Shown here in pieces: positions 1-15,072 of a DNA stretch of 64,000 nt. The stretch comes from Sapria himalayana (lineage: Eukaryota; Streptophyta; Magnoliopsida; Malpighiales; Rafflesiaceae): the NCBI GenBank assembly GCA_029783825.1, contig JAREIK010000734.1:215191-279190 (forward strand), in the 5' to 3' direction. A program made the position numbers and the translations under genes. Within the stretch, counting starts at the first letter, position 1, and each line of letters starts with the position of its first letter. Below the pieces are notes generated by a model. It saw only the letters and a list, made by a program, of their open reading frames with translations. It did not search any database and was not told the origin of the DNA.

Positions 1-3000
1 TGTTTCTCTATCTGTCTTTATGTCTCTTCGCGAGTATTTTTGTCAATCTCTCTCTATCTCTCTATCTAACTATCTGTCAATCTATTTATATGTGAATCTA
101 TCTTTCTATATTTCTATCTATCTATCTATCTGTATATCTATCTATATGTCTTTCATTTTATCTATCTATATATCTATATATCTAATTATTTATTTATCAC
201 TCTATCTATCTTTTAGATATCTGTCTATTTATCTATATGTCTATCTATCTATCTGTATATCTATATATATTTCAATCTATCTATCTATCTATTTGTCTAT
301 CTGTCTATCTATCTATATGTCTATCTATCTATCTATCAATCTATATGTCTATTTATATAACTATTTATTTGTTTATATGGCTTTCTGTCTATATATCTAT
401 CTGTTTATTTGTCTAATTGTCTATATATTTGTCTATCAATCAATAAATGTATCTGACTATCTGTCGAATATCCACATATCTATTTGTCTATCAATCTATC
501 TATTTAAATGTTTATCAGCCGAACTATATATATATATATCTATATATCTATATGTATATCTATATATCTCTATATATATATGACAATCTATCAATCTATC
601 TATTGATTTATTTATTGATGTGTCTATCTTTCTATCTATCTATCTATCTATCTAACTTTCTCTCTATATGTCTATTTTTATATCTCTCTATCTATGTAAA
701 TGTCTATCTGTATATGTATTAATCTATCTATATGTCTTTTTATATATGCATCTATCTGTCTCTTTGTCAATATGTCTATATGACTATTAGTCTTTATATC
801 TATATATTTTTGTCTATCTATCTATCTATCTATTTATCAATCTATCTATTTTTATATATGTTGATCTACCTACTTACATATTTATCTATCTATCTATGTG
901 TCTATCTGGCTATCTGTCTCTATAATATTTTTGTATCTATCTATCTTTTTGTATATCTCTATATTATTTGAGTATCAATCTATCTATATGTATAATTTTT
1001 TATCTATTTATTTGTCTATCTATCTATCTAACTAACTAACTATATGTCTATCTCTCTACATGTCTATCTATTTATCCATCTATATGTGTATTTGGCTATT
1101 TGTTTATCTATCTATTATTTGTTTTTTTCTATCTTTCCATATGTCTTTTTGTTTATATTCCTATGTGTCTATATTTCTAATATCAAAATGTCTATCTATG
1201 TATCTATAAATTTATTAAATAATAAATCTATGCATCTGTATATATATATATATCTATAAATCTATCTAACTATATATTTACATATCTATCTAACTATCTT
1301 TCTGTAATTATGTCCATTAGTCTATCTTTCTCTCTATCTTTATATCTATCTGTCTGTCAATCTATCTATATGCATGTATATTTATCTATATGTTTATTTG
1401 TCTATCTATCTATATGTCTTTCTGTATATCTATCTATCTAGTAATCAATCTATCATTCGATCTCTATATGTATTTATCTGTCTATCTTTCATTCTGGATA
1501 TCAATCTATCGATGTATATTTCTATCATTATATAAGTCTATATGTCTATTTATATATTTGTCTATCTATGTATCTATTTTATCTGTCTATCTTTCTTTCT
1601 TTCTATATGTTTATATATCTATTAATCTATCTATATATCAATCAATTTATCTATGTATATACATATCAATCAATATTTCTATCTATCTATCTATATGTCT
1701 ATATGTCTATATGTAAATATGTATATATGTTTATATGTCTATATGTTTACCTGTCTAAATGTCTATGTTTCTATTTTTCATTCTATCAATCTATCATTTT
1801 GTCTAACTATATAACTTTGTAATTATCTATCTATCTATCTAACTATCTAATTATATATCTATAGTCTTGGTATCTAATAGTCTATTAGTCTATCTATCTA
1901 TCTATATATTTGTCTATCTATCTATATATCTATCCATCTTTCTTTCTTTCTATCTATCTATCTATTTATCTATTTGTTTATCTATTTTTTATATATCTAT
2001 AAATATGTCTATTTGTCTTACTATCTACCTATGTGTCTATCTATCTATCTATTTATCTTTCTTTCAATCTATCTTTTTATCTATCTATCTATATATTTCT
2101 CTATCTGCCTATCTGATTATTTGTCGATCTATCTTTCTGTCTATTAGTCTATCTTTCTATCTCTGTATTTGTGTTATTTTATATCTTTCTATCTATTTAT
2201 CTTTCTTTCTATATATTTAAGTAACTATATATCTGTATATTTATCTATCTGCCTATTTGTCTATTAGTCTATTTTTTTTCTATCTATCTATCTATATATC
2301 TATCTATTTGTCTATCTATCTATCTATTTATTTGTCTATCTATTTATCTATCTTTATGATTATGTGTCTATCAAGTAATTTGTCTGTCTGAATTTTTATT
2401 TGTCTAACTATCTATTTATCTATCTATCTATCTAATGTATATATGTTAATCGATCTATCTAATAATTTGTTTATTTGTCTATTTGTCTATTTGTCTATCT
2501 ATCTATCTATGTATAAATCTATTTTCTTATCTGATTCTCTTTCCATATATTTATCTATCTATATTTCTATCTATCTATCTATTTGTCACATCTATCTATC
2601 TGTCTATCTGTGTGTCTGGTTGTCTACCTGTTTATCTATCTGTCTAGATATCTATTAGTCTTTCTAATTTTTAATCTGTCTAACTATATATCTACCTAAC
2701 AATTTGCCTGCATAAAAATTTGTATGTTTATCTATCTATTTATCTATCAATCAATCGTTCTATCTATTTATCTATCAATCTATCTACTTATTTATCTATC
2801 TATTTGTAGATGTATCTATCTATGTATTTTTCTATCAATCTTTCTATCTATGTGACTATCTATCTATCTATCTAACTTAATATTTATCTGTCTATCTATC
2901 TGTCTATCTATCTACCTGCCAATTGATATATCTATCTATCTTTATGTCTTTTTATCCATCTATCTATATATCTATTTATATGACTATGTATGTATCTATC

Positions 3001-6000
3001 TTCTGTCGATTTGACTATCTATTTATATATCTATTTATCATTCTGATTATCTATCTATCTGGTCTATCTTTCTATCTATCTATCTTTATTTCTATCTGTA
3101 TTTATATCTTTCTAAAAATATGTCTATCTATTCATCTAAATATCCATCAACTTATCAATGTATCTATTTGTCGATCAATCTATCTAGGAATCTATTTATC
3201 TACCTATCTTTAAATCTAAATATCTTTCTATCTATCAAACTCTCTATCAATTATTATATCAAATTGTGTATCAATCTGTCTATCAAGCCATTTATTAATC
3301 TATCTATTAATTTGTTTATCAAACAATAAATCTATTTATCTATCTTACTATCTGTCTATCTATATGTATTCTATGTGTCTGTCTATCTGTCTATTTTTCT
3401 ATTTATCTAATTATCTATCTATTTATCTATCTATCTATCTGTTTGTCTGTCTGTCTGTCTATCTATATATCCATTTGTCTATCTATCTATGTATCTAATT
3501 ATCTATCTATCTATTGTCTATCTATATATTGTCTATCTATCTATATATAAATCTTTTTGTCTATCTATTTGCTAATCTTTCATATATCATTCTCTCTATC
3601 AATATGGCTATCTATCTATCTATCTAATTTTCTATCTATCTGTCTATCTATATGTCTATCTTTATATCATTCTACCTATTAATTTATTTATCAATAAATA
3701 TACCTATTTCTCTATCAATCTATCTATCAATTTGTCTAACAAACTATTTCTATATATATATATATCAATGTGTCTATCAATTTATTTATCTATATTTAAA
3801 TTTTTTTACCTATCTATCTACCTATCTACCTGACTATTTGTTTGTCTATCTATCTATTTATTTGTTTATCTATCTATCTATATATATATATATATATATC
3901 TGTCTATCTCTCTGTATGTCTATCAAACTATCTATCTATTTATCTATTTGGATGTCTGACAATTTGTCTATCTATCTATCTTTCTAACAATATATCCATA
4001 TATCTGTGTATTTATCTATCTATATATATGCCTTTCTCTCTATATAAGTATCTGTCTATCGATTTATCTATCTATATGATTATCTATCCGTCTATCTATC
4101 TTTGTAATTACTTGTCTATCTTTCTATCTATCCGTGTATCTATATGGGTATTTATTTGTCCATCTATTTTTCTATCTAATCGTCTATCTATATATCTATC
4201 TTTCTACTAATCTATTTATCTATCTATCTATATGTTTGTCTATGTATTATTCTATCAACTAACTATCTATCATTCATTCTTTCTATTTAAAAATATATTT
4301 ATGTATTTGTCTTTCAATTTGTCTATCTATATGTATATCAATCTCTCAATCAAATTTGTATATGAAACTATGCATAAATCTATCTATCATTCTATCTATC
4401 ATTCTGACTATTAATCTATCTATTAATATGTCAATCAATCAATCTATCTATCTATCTATTTATGTGTTATTTTTTCAATTAATCAATCAATCTATCTATC
4501 TATCTATGTATCAATCTATGTGTATATCTTTATGTCTATCTATTTGTCTATCTATCCATCTATTTGTAAATCTATATATCATTCTATTTATCTATTTATT
4601 TGTCTATCTATCTATTTATCTATATATTTATTTATATATAAGTATGTATGTCTATCTATTATATATATATCTATCTACCTGTGTATTTGTGTATCTATCT
4701 ATTTATCTTTCTATATATTAATTTGTCAATCTTTCTGTATATATATTTTTCTATTTATGTATCTATATATCTGCCCATCTATTTATCTATCTATATATCT
4801 ATATGTCTATTTATTATTCTATCAATCAATCTTTCTTTCTTTCTTTCTTTTTTTCTATCTGTCAATCTAATTATCAATCAATCTACCTATTTGTCTATCT
4901 ATTTGTTAATCAATCTGGCTATCAAACTATTTATCTATCTATATATTTATCTGTCTCTATGTCTATATGTTTGTCTCTTTTTTTGCCTATCTATATGTTT
5001 ATCTGTCTGGTTGTCTAAATTTTTCCCTTAATGTCTATCTTCTAAACTTTCTATCTACATGACTGTCTATTTTTCCTAACTATTTGTCTATCTATCTATC
5101 TGTTTATCTATCTATCTTTCTATCTATTTATCTATTTATATATCTAACTATCAATCTATCTATCTACCTATCTATTTGCATATCTATAAGTCTATCTATA
5201 TGTCTATCATCTTTCTATATATTTGACTATATATCTGTCTCTCTATTTATATATTATCTATCTATCTATATATCTATCTATCTGTCTATCTATTTATCAA
5301 TCTATAAATCTATCTGTCTATCTGTCTTTTTATCTATCTATCTATCTATATCACTATTTATCTATCTAACTATCTATCAATATATCAGTCTATATATCTA
5401 TCTATATGTCTGTATATCTATTTTTCATATATCTATCCTTCGATCTATCTAATAATCTATTTATTTATCTATATATCTATCTATCTATATATCTATCTAT
5501 ATATTGATATATTTGTCTATCTATCTATCTATTTGTCAATAAATCTATCTATCTATCTGTTTATATATTTTTTATATTTATATATCTATTTATTTTTTAT
5601 CTATATATCTATCTACCTATCTATATATAAATCTATGTATCTTTCTATCTATCTTTTAATTTGTCTTAGCTATATATGTATTGATCTCTCTATATATTTG
5701 TATATCCAACTGTGTATCAATCTATCTAAAAATCTATCTATTTGTATGTCTATTAATCTTTCTATCAATCAACCGATCTATCTTTTTACCTATGTTTTTA
5801 TCTATCTATCTATCTATTTATCTATATGTCTATATATGTGACTATCTATCAGTCTATCTATCTATTTTTTGTATATATATATATATATCCGTCAATCCAG
5901 CTGTCTATGTTTCTATCTATCTATTTGTCTATCTTTTTATCTATCTTTTTGTCTATTAATTTGTCTATCTTTCTATCTATCTTCATGTCAATCTATCTAT

Positions 6001-6040
6001 TTATCATTCTATTTATCTATTTATCAATCTATCTATCTAA

Positions 6041-6136
6041 TTGTAAATGTATCCATCTATCTCTCTATCTATCAATCAATATATCTTATTGTAAATGTAT
6101 CCATTTATCTCTCTATCTATCATTTTATCAGTCAAT
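6041..6136 (+). repeat. 48-bp tandem duplication (copy 1)
   Basis: Two adjacent units begin ttgtaaatgtatccat at 6041 and 6089, a period of 48. Each ends in the same ctctctatctatca stretch. The same pair occurs in macro-unit copy 2 at 52711-52806, so this duplication is older than the 35-kb duplication. Confidence 0.8.
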
Positions 6137-8689
6137 CTATGTGTCTATCTATCTTTCTATGTATCAATCAATGTATTTTTCAAACTATCTATCTATATAT
6201 TTATTTATAGATCTATCTCTAAATTTATCTGTCTATCAATCTATCTATCTACCAATCTAATAATCTATCTGTCTATCTATCTATCTATCTGCCTATCTAT
6301 CTATCTAATGATCTATCTATCTATCTATGTATTTATCTTTCTATCTATCTATATATCTATCTTTATATCTGTGCATTTATCTATATATTAATCTAACTTT
6401 TTATCCATCTTTAAAAAAATCTTTCACTCAATATTTCTATCTATCAATATGTCCAATTATCTGTCTTCCTCTCTACTGTCTATTTATCTATTTATCAGTC
6501 TATCTATCTATTTGTCAATCAATCAATCAATCAATCTGTCTGTTTATCTATCAGTCTATCCTTTTGACATCTTTTTCCCTATCTATCTATCTATCTATCA
6601 ACCTCTTTTTTATCTGTCTATTTAAATAACTAACTATCTATCTATCTTTTAGTCTATATATTATCAATATATTTGTCTATCTATCTTTGTAATAATACAT
6701 CTATCGATCTATCTATTTATATATCTATCTATCAAACAATCCATCTATCTGTTTTCTATTTGTCTATCTATCTATCAATCTACATGTCTATCTATTTAAT
6801 TATCTATCATCCTATCATCCTATCTATCTATCTATCTATCTAATATCTATCTATCTACCTATTTGATTATTTTTTATTTATCTATATGTCTATCTATAAT
6901 CTATCTATCTATGTATCTATCTATATAATAATCGATCTATCTATCAATCTATCTATTTCTTTATCAATCTTTCTATCTATATAACTATATATCTATCTAT
7001 CTTTCTGTCTATATATCTATATATCTAAAAAAATTTTATCTAGCTATCTATCTATCTATTTATGTATCTATCTATTTATTTATCTTTCTATCTATCAATC
7101 TATCTATCTATATATCTATTTGTCTATCATTTATTTTGTAAATCTATCTATCTATGAATCTATATATGAATCTATCTATTAATCTTTATATCAATCTATC
7201 TATAAATTTTCCAATCTATATATTAATATGTCTATCAATGTGTCAATATAAATGTTTATAAATCAATCAATCAATCTGTCTGTCTATCTTTATATCTATC
7301 TATTTCTTTATATGTTTCTATCTAACTATCTAACTATTTATCTATCTATTTATCTACCTATCTATCTGTCTAACTATCTATCTTTTTATTTGTCTAACTA
7401 ACTATCTATCTATCTGTCTATCTGCTTGTATATCTATATATTTATCTATCTTTATATATATATATCAGTCTATCTATCATTCTATCTATCTACCTATCAT
7501 TGTTACTATATATTTGTATATATATGTCTCTATCTATTTCGATATCGATATATCTATCTACTTATCTCTATCACTATCTATCTATTTATCTTTTATTTGC
7601 ATATATATATCTATTTATCTATCTATCTATTTAGCTATATCTCTATTTATCTATATATCTATCTATCTATCTATTTGTCTATCTATATATCTATCAATCA
7701 AACAATATATCTATCTATCAATCAATCAATCAATCAAACTGTCTATCTATATGTTTATTGATCTGTATATTTATATCAATCTATCTATCAATGTGTCTAT
7801 CAATATGCCAAACTATCTCTTAATCTTTATATCTTTATATATGAATATCTATATATCAATCTACTTATATATCTATCTATTTATATGTCTATCAATCTGT
7901 ATGTCTATCTATTTGTATATCAATCAATCACCCAATCTATTTAACTATTAATATATCTACGAAACAATCTATCAAAATATCTATCTTTTATAGGTCTATA
8001 TGTTTATTTGTTTTATTTGACTATCTGTCAATCTTTCTCTTTATTTATTTGTCTTTCTATCTTTCTGTATATCTATTTATGTCTTTGTCTTTATCTCCAT
8101 ATATCTGTCATTGATTCTATAAATCAAGTTGTCGGTGTTTCTATCAATTTATCTGTCTATCTATCAGTGTATCTATTTTTCAATCTATAATTCTATCTAT
8201 TTGTCTATCTATATTTCTAGCTATTTATCTTATATTATTTCTCTTTTGTTATTTGTCTATATACCTATCTATTTATCAAGCTATGAATTTGTTTGCCAAA
8301 CTATATATATATATATATAATATATATCTGTCTATATATTTTTCTATATATCTATCTATCAATATATCTATTAAACTTTATATCTATATGTTTATCTATC
8401 TATTTGTTAGTTTATCTTTTTGTTTGAATGTCTATCAATCTGTCTGACTATCTTTCTATTTATTTGTCTATCTATTTGTATATTTGTCTCTCTATCTATC
8501 TGTCTGTCTATATGTCTGTATGTCTATCTATTTGTCTATTTGTCTAGCTAGCTATCTATCTGTCTATATATCTATGTATCTATCTATAAATCTATCTATT
8601 TATATATCTATCTATCATTTTTTTATTAATCTGTCTATTTATGTGACTCTCTAGCTGTCTAATTATCTATTTATTTGTATAGCTATCTA

Positions 8690-9124
8690 TCTATCTGTCT
8701 ATTATTCTATTTATCTATCTGTCAATCTATCAATCAATCTATATATCTTTTTATCTATCTATCTATCTATTTATCTATCTATCTCTATATCTATTAATAT
8801 ATCAATCTGTTTATCTATATCTCGAATAATATATCTATCTGTCTATCAATCTCTCTATATGCATATCCATCTATCTATCTATCTGGCTAATAATCTACAT
8901 ATTTATCTATCTATATATCTATATAATATGTCTATATATCTTCCTATATATCTATCTATTTATCTATGTATCTATCTATCTATCTATCGATCTATATATC
9001 TATTTATCAATCTATAATTCTATCTCTCTATCTTTCTGTATATATTTCTCTATATCTATCTATCTATCTGTCTAACTATCTATTAGTCTATCTATTGGTC
9101 TATCTTTCTCCCTATCTATTTATT

Positions 9125-9167
<43 letters not shown>

Positions 9168-9620
9168 ATCTATCTGTCTATTATTCTATTTATCTATCTG
9201 TCAATCTATCAATCAATCTATATATCTTTTTATCTATCTATCTATTTATCTATCTATCTCTATATCTATTAATATATCAATCTGTTTATCTATATCTCGA
9301 ATAATATATCTATCTGTCTATCAATCTCTCTATATGCATATCCATCTATCTATCTATCTGGCTAATAATCTACATATTTATCTATCTATATATCTATATA
9401 ATATGTCTATATATCTTCCTATATATCTATCTATTTATCTATGTATCTATCTATCTATCTATCGATCTATATATCTATTTATCAATCTATAATTCTATCT
9501 CTCTATCTTTCTGTATATATTTCTCTATATCTATCTATCTATCTGTCTAACTATCTATTAGTCTATCTATTGGTCTATCTTTCTACCTATCTATTTATTT
9601 ACATATATATATATATATAT
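8690..9620 (+). repeat. Nearly identical ~475-bp tandem duplication
   Basis: About 8690-9165 is repeated as about 9166-9620. Anchors are attattctat at 8701/9180, gcatatccat at 8861/9336 and ttggtctatc at 9095/9570. The offsets are 479, 475 and 475, so one TCTA unit differs. The only base difference I saw is tttctccc against tttctacc. The TA run closing each copy differs greatly in length (19 against 9 units). The paralogue in macro-unit copy 2 (about 55435-55880) is single and more diverged, so the duplication is specific to copy 1 and recent. Confidence 0.9.
9128..9165. repeat. TA run (19 units)
   Basis: Perfect AT dinucleotide run closing the first 475-bp unit. The equivalent run in the second unit (9603-9620) has only 9 units, so the run changed length after the duplication. 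Confidence 0.95.
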
Positions 9621-10129
9621 CTATCTATCTATATGTATATCTATTTGTCTATCTATTGATCTATCTATTTATCTATCTATCTATCTATTTAATTATTTGT
9701 TTATTTATTTGTTGAATGATACGTCTATGTATCTATCTATCTATTGAATGGTATATATATTTGTATATCTATCTATCTATATTTTGAATGGTTAATAAAT
9801 TTGTATATCTATCTATCTATCTAATTGTCTATTAATTTATCTATCTTACAATCAATCTGTCTATTAATTTGACTATCTATCTACCCATCAATTTGTCTAT
9901 TATTATTTTTATAAATTTGTATATCTATGTGTCTTCTAATTTATATTTTTATCTATCTATTGATTTATCTATCAATATATCTATTTATATGTTTATATAT
10001 CTATCTATTTTTCTATATATATCAATCTATCTATCTATCTAACTATCTTTCGTTCTATATTCTAACTTTTTATATATCTGACTATCTGTAGTTATATTTA
10101 TCTATCTTTCTAACTATATATTTATCTAT

Positions 10130-12554
10130 CTATATATCTATTAGTCTATATATCTGTCTATCTATTTAACTATCTATATTTCTATCTTTCTATCTATCTA
10201 TTTGTTTATTTATCTATCTGTCTTTGTATCTTTTTATCCATCTTTCTTTGTTTCTTTCTATATAACTATATATCCAATCTTACTATCAATATGTCCTTCA
10301 ATCTATATATCTATGTATCTATATATCTATCTATTTATCTATTTATCTCTTGTCTATCTATCTATTTATCTATCCATTTATCAATATGTATATCAATTTG
10401 AATATCTATCTATCTATATATTTATCTATCTATCTATCTATATGTCTTTCTAGTTGTCTATCTATTTATCTATCTATCTTTCTTTCTTTCTATCAAGATA
10501 ACTATATATCTATCTATATATCTATTAGTTTATTTATCTATCTATATATCAGTCTATCTATCTATCTATTTATTTATCTATCTATCTATCTATATGCCAG
10601 TCTGTCTATCTTTATATTTAATTATCTATCTATCTTTATATCTATCTATGTATCTTTCTGTTTATATATATGTCTATTTTCTTTCTATCTAACTAATAAA
10701 CTATCTATATATCTATTTCTCTATCTATATATCTATCTATCTATCCGTCTGTCTATCTATTTTTCTATCTATCTGTCTATCTACCTATCTATTCATCAAT
10801 CGATCATCTATCTATCTATCTGTTTATCTATATAGCTATCTATCCATTAGTTTGTCTATGTGTCTATTTATCTTTTTAACAATTTGTCTAACTATCAATC
10901 TAAATATCATTATATTGATATATATGTGTGTCTCTATCTATCTATTTATCTATCTGTCTATTTATCTTTTTATATATTTGTCTATCTCTCTATCTATCAA
11001 TATGTCTATCTATCTATCTATATAATTATTTATCTATGAGTGAATATATCTATCTTTCTATTTGTTTATCTATCTATCTGTCTGTCTATCAGTTTTTCAA
11101 TATTTCTAACTATTTCTTTATTTATGTATCTATCTATCTATTTATCCATCTATGTATCTATCTTATTATTAAATCTATCAATATGTATTTCTATGTCTAT
11201 AAATCTATCTATCTATATATTTGTCTCACTATATGTCTATCTATCTATCTATATATTTGTCTATCTATCTAATTATAAATCGGTCAATCAATCTATTAAT
11301 ATGTTCTTTTATCTCTATCTATTTGTCTCTATATCTGTCTATATGTTTATCTATCTATATATATATATCAGGCAATTGATAAGCCTATTGAATTATCTAT
11401 CTATCTATCTATCTCTCTCCTCTCTTTATCTTTCTATCTAATAACATGTCTATCTATCTAAATGATATATCTATCTATTTATATATTTATTTATTTATCT
11501 ATTTATCTATCTATCTTTTTATATAATTGTATATCTATCTTTCTATCTAATTGTATATTAATCTATCTATCTATTTGTGTTTCTATCTATCTATATATCT
11601 ATTAGACTATCTATCTATTTATATACATATTTATCAATCTGTATATCTATATGTTTATCTAATTGTCTATCTATCTCTCTATCTATCTATATGTCTATCT
11701 ATCTATCTATTTGTATGACTATCTTCTTTTCTATCTTTCTATCTATATGTATATATATATATATATCTCTATTTATCTATCTATTAGTCTATCTATTTGT
11801 TTATCTATTTATATATCTATCTATCTATGTGTTTGTCTATCTATCGATCGATCTATATATCTATCTATCTGTCTGTCTGTCTGTCTGTCTGTCTATCAGT
11901 CTATCTATCAATCTTTATATCAATCTATCTATCAATCTATCTAATAATCAATGTTTAAATCTGCCTATCTATTTGGTTAAATATTTGACTATCTATTTAT
12001 CTATCTATCCATTTATGAATCTATCTATTTATTTTTTAAATAAATGCCTATCAATGTGTCTATCAATCTTTTTATCTATTTGTCTATCTATTTGACTGTC
12101 TATCTATTTGACTGTCTATCTATTTGACTATCTATCTATCTATCTATTTATTTATTTATCTGTTGGTAAATCTATCTATTTATGAATCTCTCTATCTATT
12201 TATAAATGTCTATCTATTTAATAATGTAACTGTATATCTATCTATCTATTTATTTAATAATCTTTATATCTATCTATCTAACTACCAGTATATCTTTCTT
12301 TCTATCCATCTATCAATCTATCTATCTACTGTTTAATTTTCAATCTATTTGTATATATATCTATTTATATATCTATCTATGTATCTATAAATATGTCTAT
12401 TTATCTATTTATCTATCTATCTATATATCTATCAATCTATATCCATCCATGTATAAGACTATCCATATGTTGATCTATATTGCTAAATATCTGTCTATCT
12501 TTCTGTATTCCTATATGTCAATTTATTTGTTTATCTATTTGTATATCTATCTAT
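10130..12554 (+). repeat. 2.5-kb tandem repeat, unit 1
   Basis: This is the first of two adjacent copies of a long satellite segment. Landmarks shared with unit 2 are caatatgtccttcaatc (10286 region and 12719 region), gtcagtctgtctatcttta (about 10600 and 13086), caggcaatt followed by ataagcc (11369 and 13944), and gctaaatatctgtctatc (about 12480 and 16353). The homologous stretch in macro-unit copy 2 (about 56440-58930) occurs once. The site occupied by the retrosequence in unit 2 is uninterrupted here, at about 12137-12165. Confidence 0.85.
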
Positions 12555-12750
12555 CTATCTATATATCTATTAGTCTATCTATCTGACTATCTATTTGACT
12601 ATCTATATTTCTATCTTTCTATCTATCTATTTGTCTTTTTATCTATCAGTCTTTCTATCTTTTAATCTATTAATCTAACTATCTTTCTTTCTATATAACT
12701 ATCTATCCAATCTAACTATCAATATGTCCTTCAATCTATATATCCATGTA

Positions 12751-12752
<2 letters not shown>

Positions 12753-12807
<55 letters not shown>
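12753..12807. repeat. TA run (about 27 units)
   Basis: This is the longest perfect TA run seen. It lies in unit 2 of the 2.5-kb repeat; unit 1 has only a few TA at the same place (about 10318). Confidence 0.95.
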
Positions 12808-12809
<2 letters not shown>

Positions 12810-14331
12810 ATTTATCTTTATATCTATTTGTCTATCTATCTATTTATCTATCCATTTATCAATATGTATATCAATTTCAATATCTATCTGTGTATATATT
12901 TATCTATCTATCTATCTATATTTCTTTCTAGTTGTCTATCTATTTGTCTGTGTATCTATCTATCTATCTTTCTATCAAGATAACTATATATCTTTCTATC
13001 TATCTATCTATTAGTTTATTTATCTATCTATATAACGATCTATCTATCTATCTATTTATCTATTTATTTATCTATCTATCTATATGTCAGTCTGTCTATC
13101 TTTATATTTAATTATCTATCTATCTTTATATCTATCTATGTATCTTTTTATTTATCTATATGTCTATTTTCTTTCTATCTAACTAACAAACTATCTATAT
13201 ATCTATTTCTCTATCTATATATCTATATATCTATCTATCTATCCGTCTGTCTATCTATTTTTCTATCTATCTGTCTATCTAACTATCTATCCATCAATCG
13301 ATCTATCTATCTATCTATCTGTTTATCTATATAGCTATCTGTCCATTAGATCGTCTATGTGTCTATTTATCTTTCTAACAATTTGTCTAACTATCAATCT
13401 AAATATAATTATATCGATATATATGTGTCTTTATCTATCTATTTATCTATCTGTCTATTTATCTTTTTATATATTTGTCTAACTCTCTATCTATCAATAT
13501 GTCTATCTATCTATCTCTATATTTATCTATCAATGAGTGAATATATCTGTCTTTCTATTTGTTTATCTATCTATCTATATGTCTGTCTATCAGTTTATCA
13601 ATATTTCTAACTATTTCATTATTTATGTATCTATCTATCTATTTATCTATCTATCCATCTATCTATTAGTCTATCTATATATAAGTCTATCTAACTATCT
13701 ATTTATCCATCTATGTAACTATCTATTATTCAATCTATCAATATGTATTTCTATATGTCTATAAATCTATCTATCTATATATTTATCTCCCCATATGTCT
13801 GTCTATCTATCTATATATTTGTCTATCTATTTGACTATCTATCTAATTATAAATCAGTCAATCAATCTATTAATATGTTCTTCTATCTATATCTAAATTT
13901 TCTCTATATATGTTTATATGTTTATCTATCTATATATATATATCAGGCAATTTATAAGCCTATTGAATTATCTATCTATCTATCTATCTCTCTGTCTCTT
14001 TATCTTTCTATCTAACAACATGTCTATCTATCTATCTAGATATCTTTCTATTTATCTATTTATTTATTTATCTATTTATCTATCTATCTTTTTATCTAAT
14101 TTTATATCTATCTTTCTATCTAATTGTCTATTAATCTATCTATCTATTTGTGTTTCTATCTATCTATATATCTATTAGACTATCTATCGATTTATATACA
14201 TATTTATTCAAACTGTATATCTATATGGTTATCTAATTGTCTATCTATCTCTCTATCTATCTATATGTTTATCTATCTATCTATCTATTTGTTTGACTAT
14301 CTCCTTTTCTATCTTTCTATCTATATGTCTA

Positions 14332-14376
<45 letters not shown>
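14332..14376. repeat. GT run joined to a TA run
   Basis: A short gtgtgtgt stretch (14332-14339) leads into about 18 TA units (14340-14376). The unit 1 counterpart near 11750 is much shorter. The macro-copy 2 counterpart at 58099-58148 has CA then AT instead. Confidence 0.93.
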
Positions 14377-14380
<4 letters not shown>

Positions 14381-14708
14381 ATCTATCTATTAGTCTATCT
14401 ATTTGTTTATTTATATATCTATCTATCTATCTATCTATCTGCGTGTTTGTTTATCTATCGATCGATCTATCTATCTATCTGTCTGTCAGTCTATCAGTCT
14501 ATCTATAATTCTTTATATCAATCTATCTAATAATCAATCTTTAAATCTGCCTATCTATTTGGTTAAATATTTGTCTTTCTATTTATCTATCTATCCATCT
14601 ATGAATCTATCTATTTATTTGTTTAAATAAATGCCTATCAATGTGTCTATCAATCTCTTTATCTATCTGTCTATCTATTTGACTGTCTATCTATTTGACT
14701 ATCTATCT

Positions 14709-14728
14709 ATCTATCTATTTATTTATTT
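14709..14728 (+). repeat. Target-site duplication, left
   Basis: The 20 bases atctatctatttatttattt here are repeated exactly at 16011-16030 on the other side of the inserted retrosequence. The sequence is low in complexity and is itself satellite, so the true length of the duplication cannot be fixed. The position next to an A-rich tail is what target-primed insertion would leave. Confidence 0.7.
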
Positions 14729-14757
14729 ATTTATTTTTTTTAAAAAGGCTTTTATCA

Positions 14758-14763
14758 TTTATT
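14758..14763 (-). promoter_or_regulatory. Polyadenylation signal AATAAA
   Basis: On the minus strand this reads AATAAA. It lies about 17-25 bases upstream of the A-rich end of the retrosequence, the normal distance for a near-upstream poly(A) signal. It supports the view that the inserted DNA derives from a polyadenylated transcript. Confidence 0.75.
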
Positions 14764-15020
14764 AAAGAAAACATATCCCTCACTTGTAGGCGGAGGAAAA
14801 CCTTTACAACTTCAGAAAACTTAAAAGACATACTATTTACAGAGCAATACCCTAGTCAATAATTCAGAGAAGTTATCATTTTCTTAGTATTGGCTGAAGC
14901 AGTAACCGCTCTCTGTATGATTCTTCCTCATTATATAACCGTGAACTGCAGGAAATCTCATGGCATATTCGTCTCAGCAGCAGGAGATCTCATGCCAGCA
15001 ACAGGGAGCTCTCTACATGT

Positions 15021-15072
15021 GCTTTGGCAGCAACAGACAGCAACAGGCTTTGGCCGCAACAGACAGCAACAG
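15021..15072. repeat. Two 26-bp tandem units in the 3' untranslated part
   Basis: The units gctttggc(a/c)gcaacagacagcaacag run from 15021 to 15046 and from 15047 to 15072, with one difference. They lie in the non-coding tail of the retrosequence. Each unit also holds an inner repeat of gcaacag. Confidence 0.85.

Noticed and set aside
1..14708. CRISPR-like array of regular repeats
   Set aside because: The repeats are 4-bp units and their derivatives without conserved repeats separated by unique spacers, and the neighbourhood is plant DNA.
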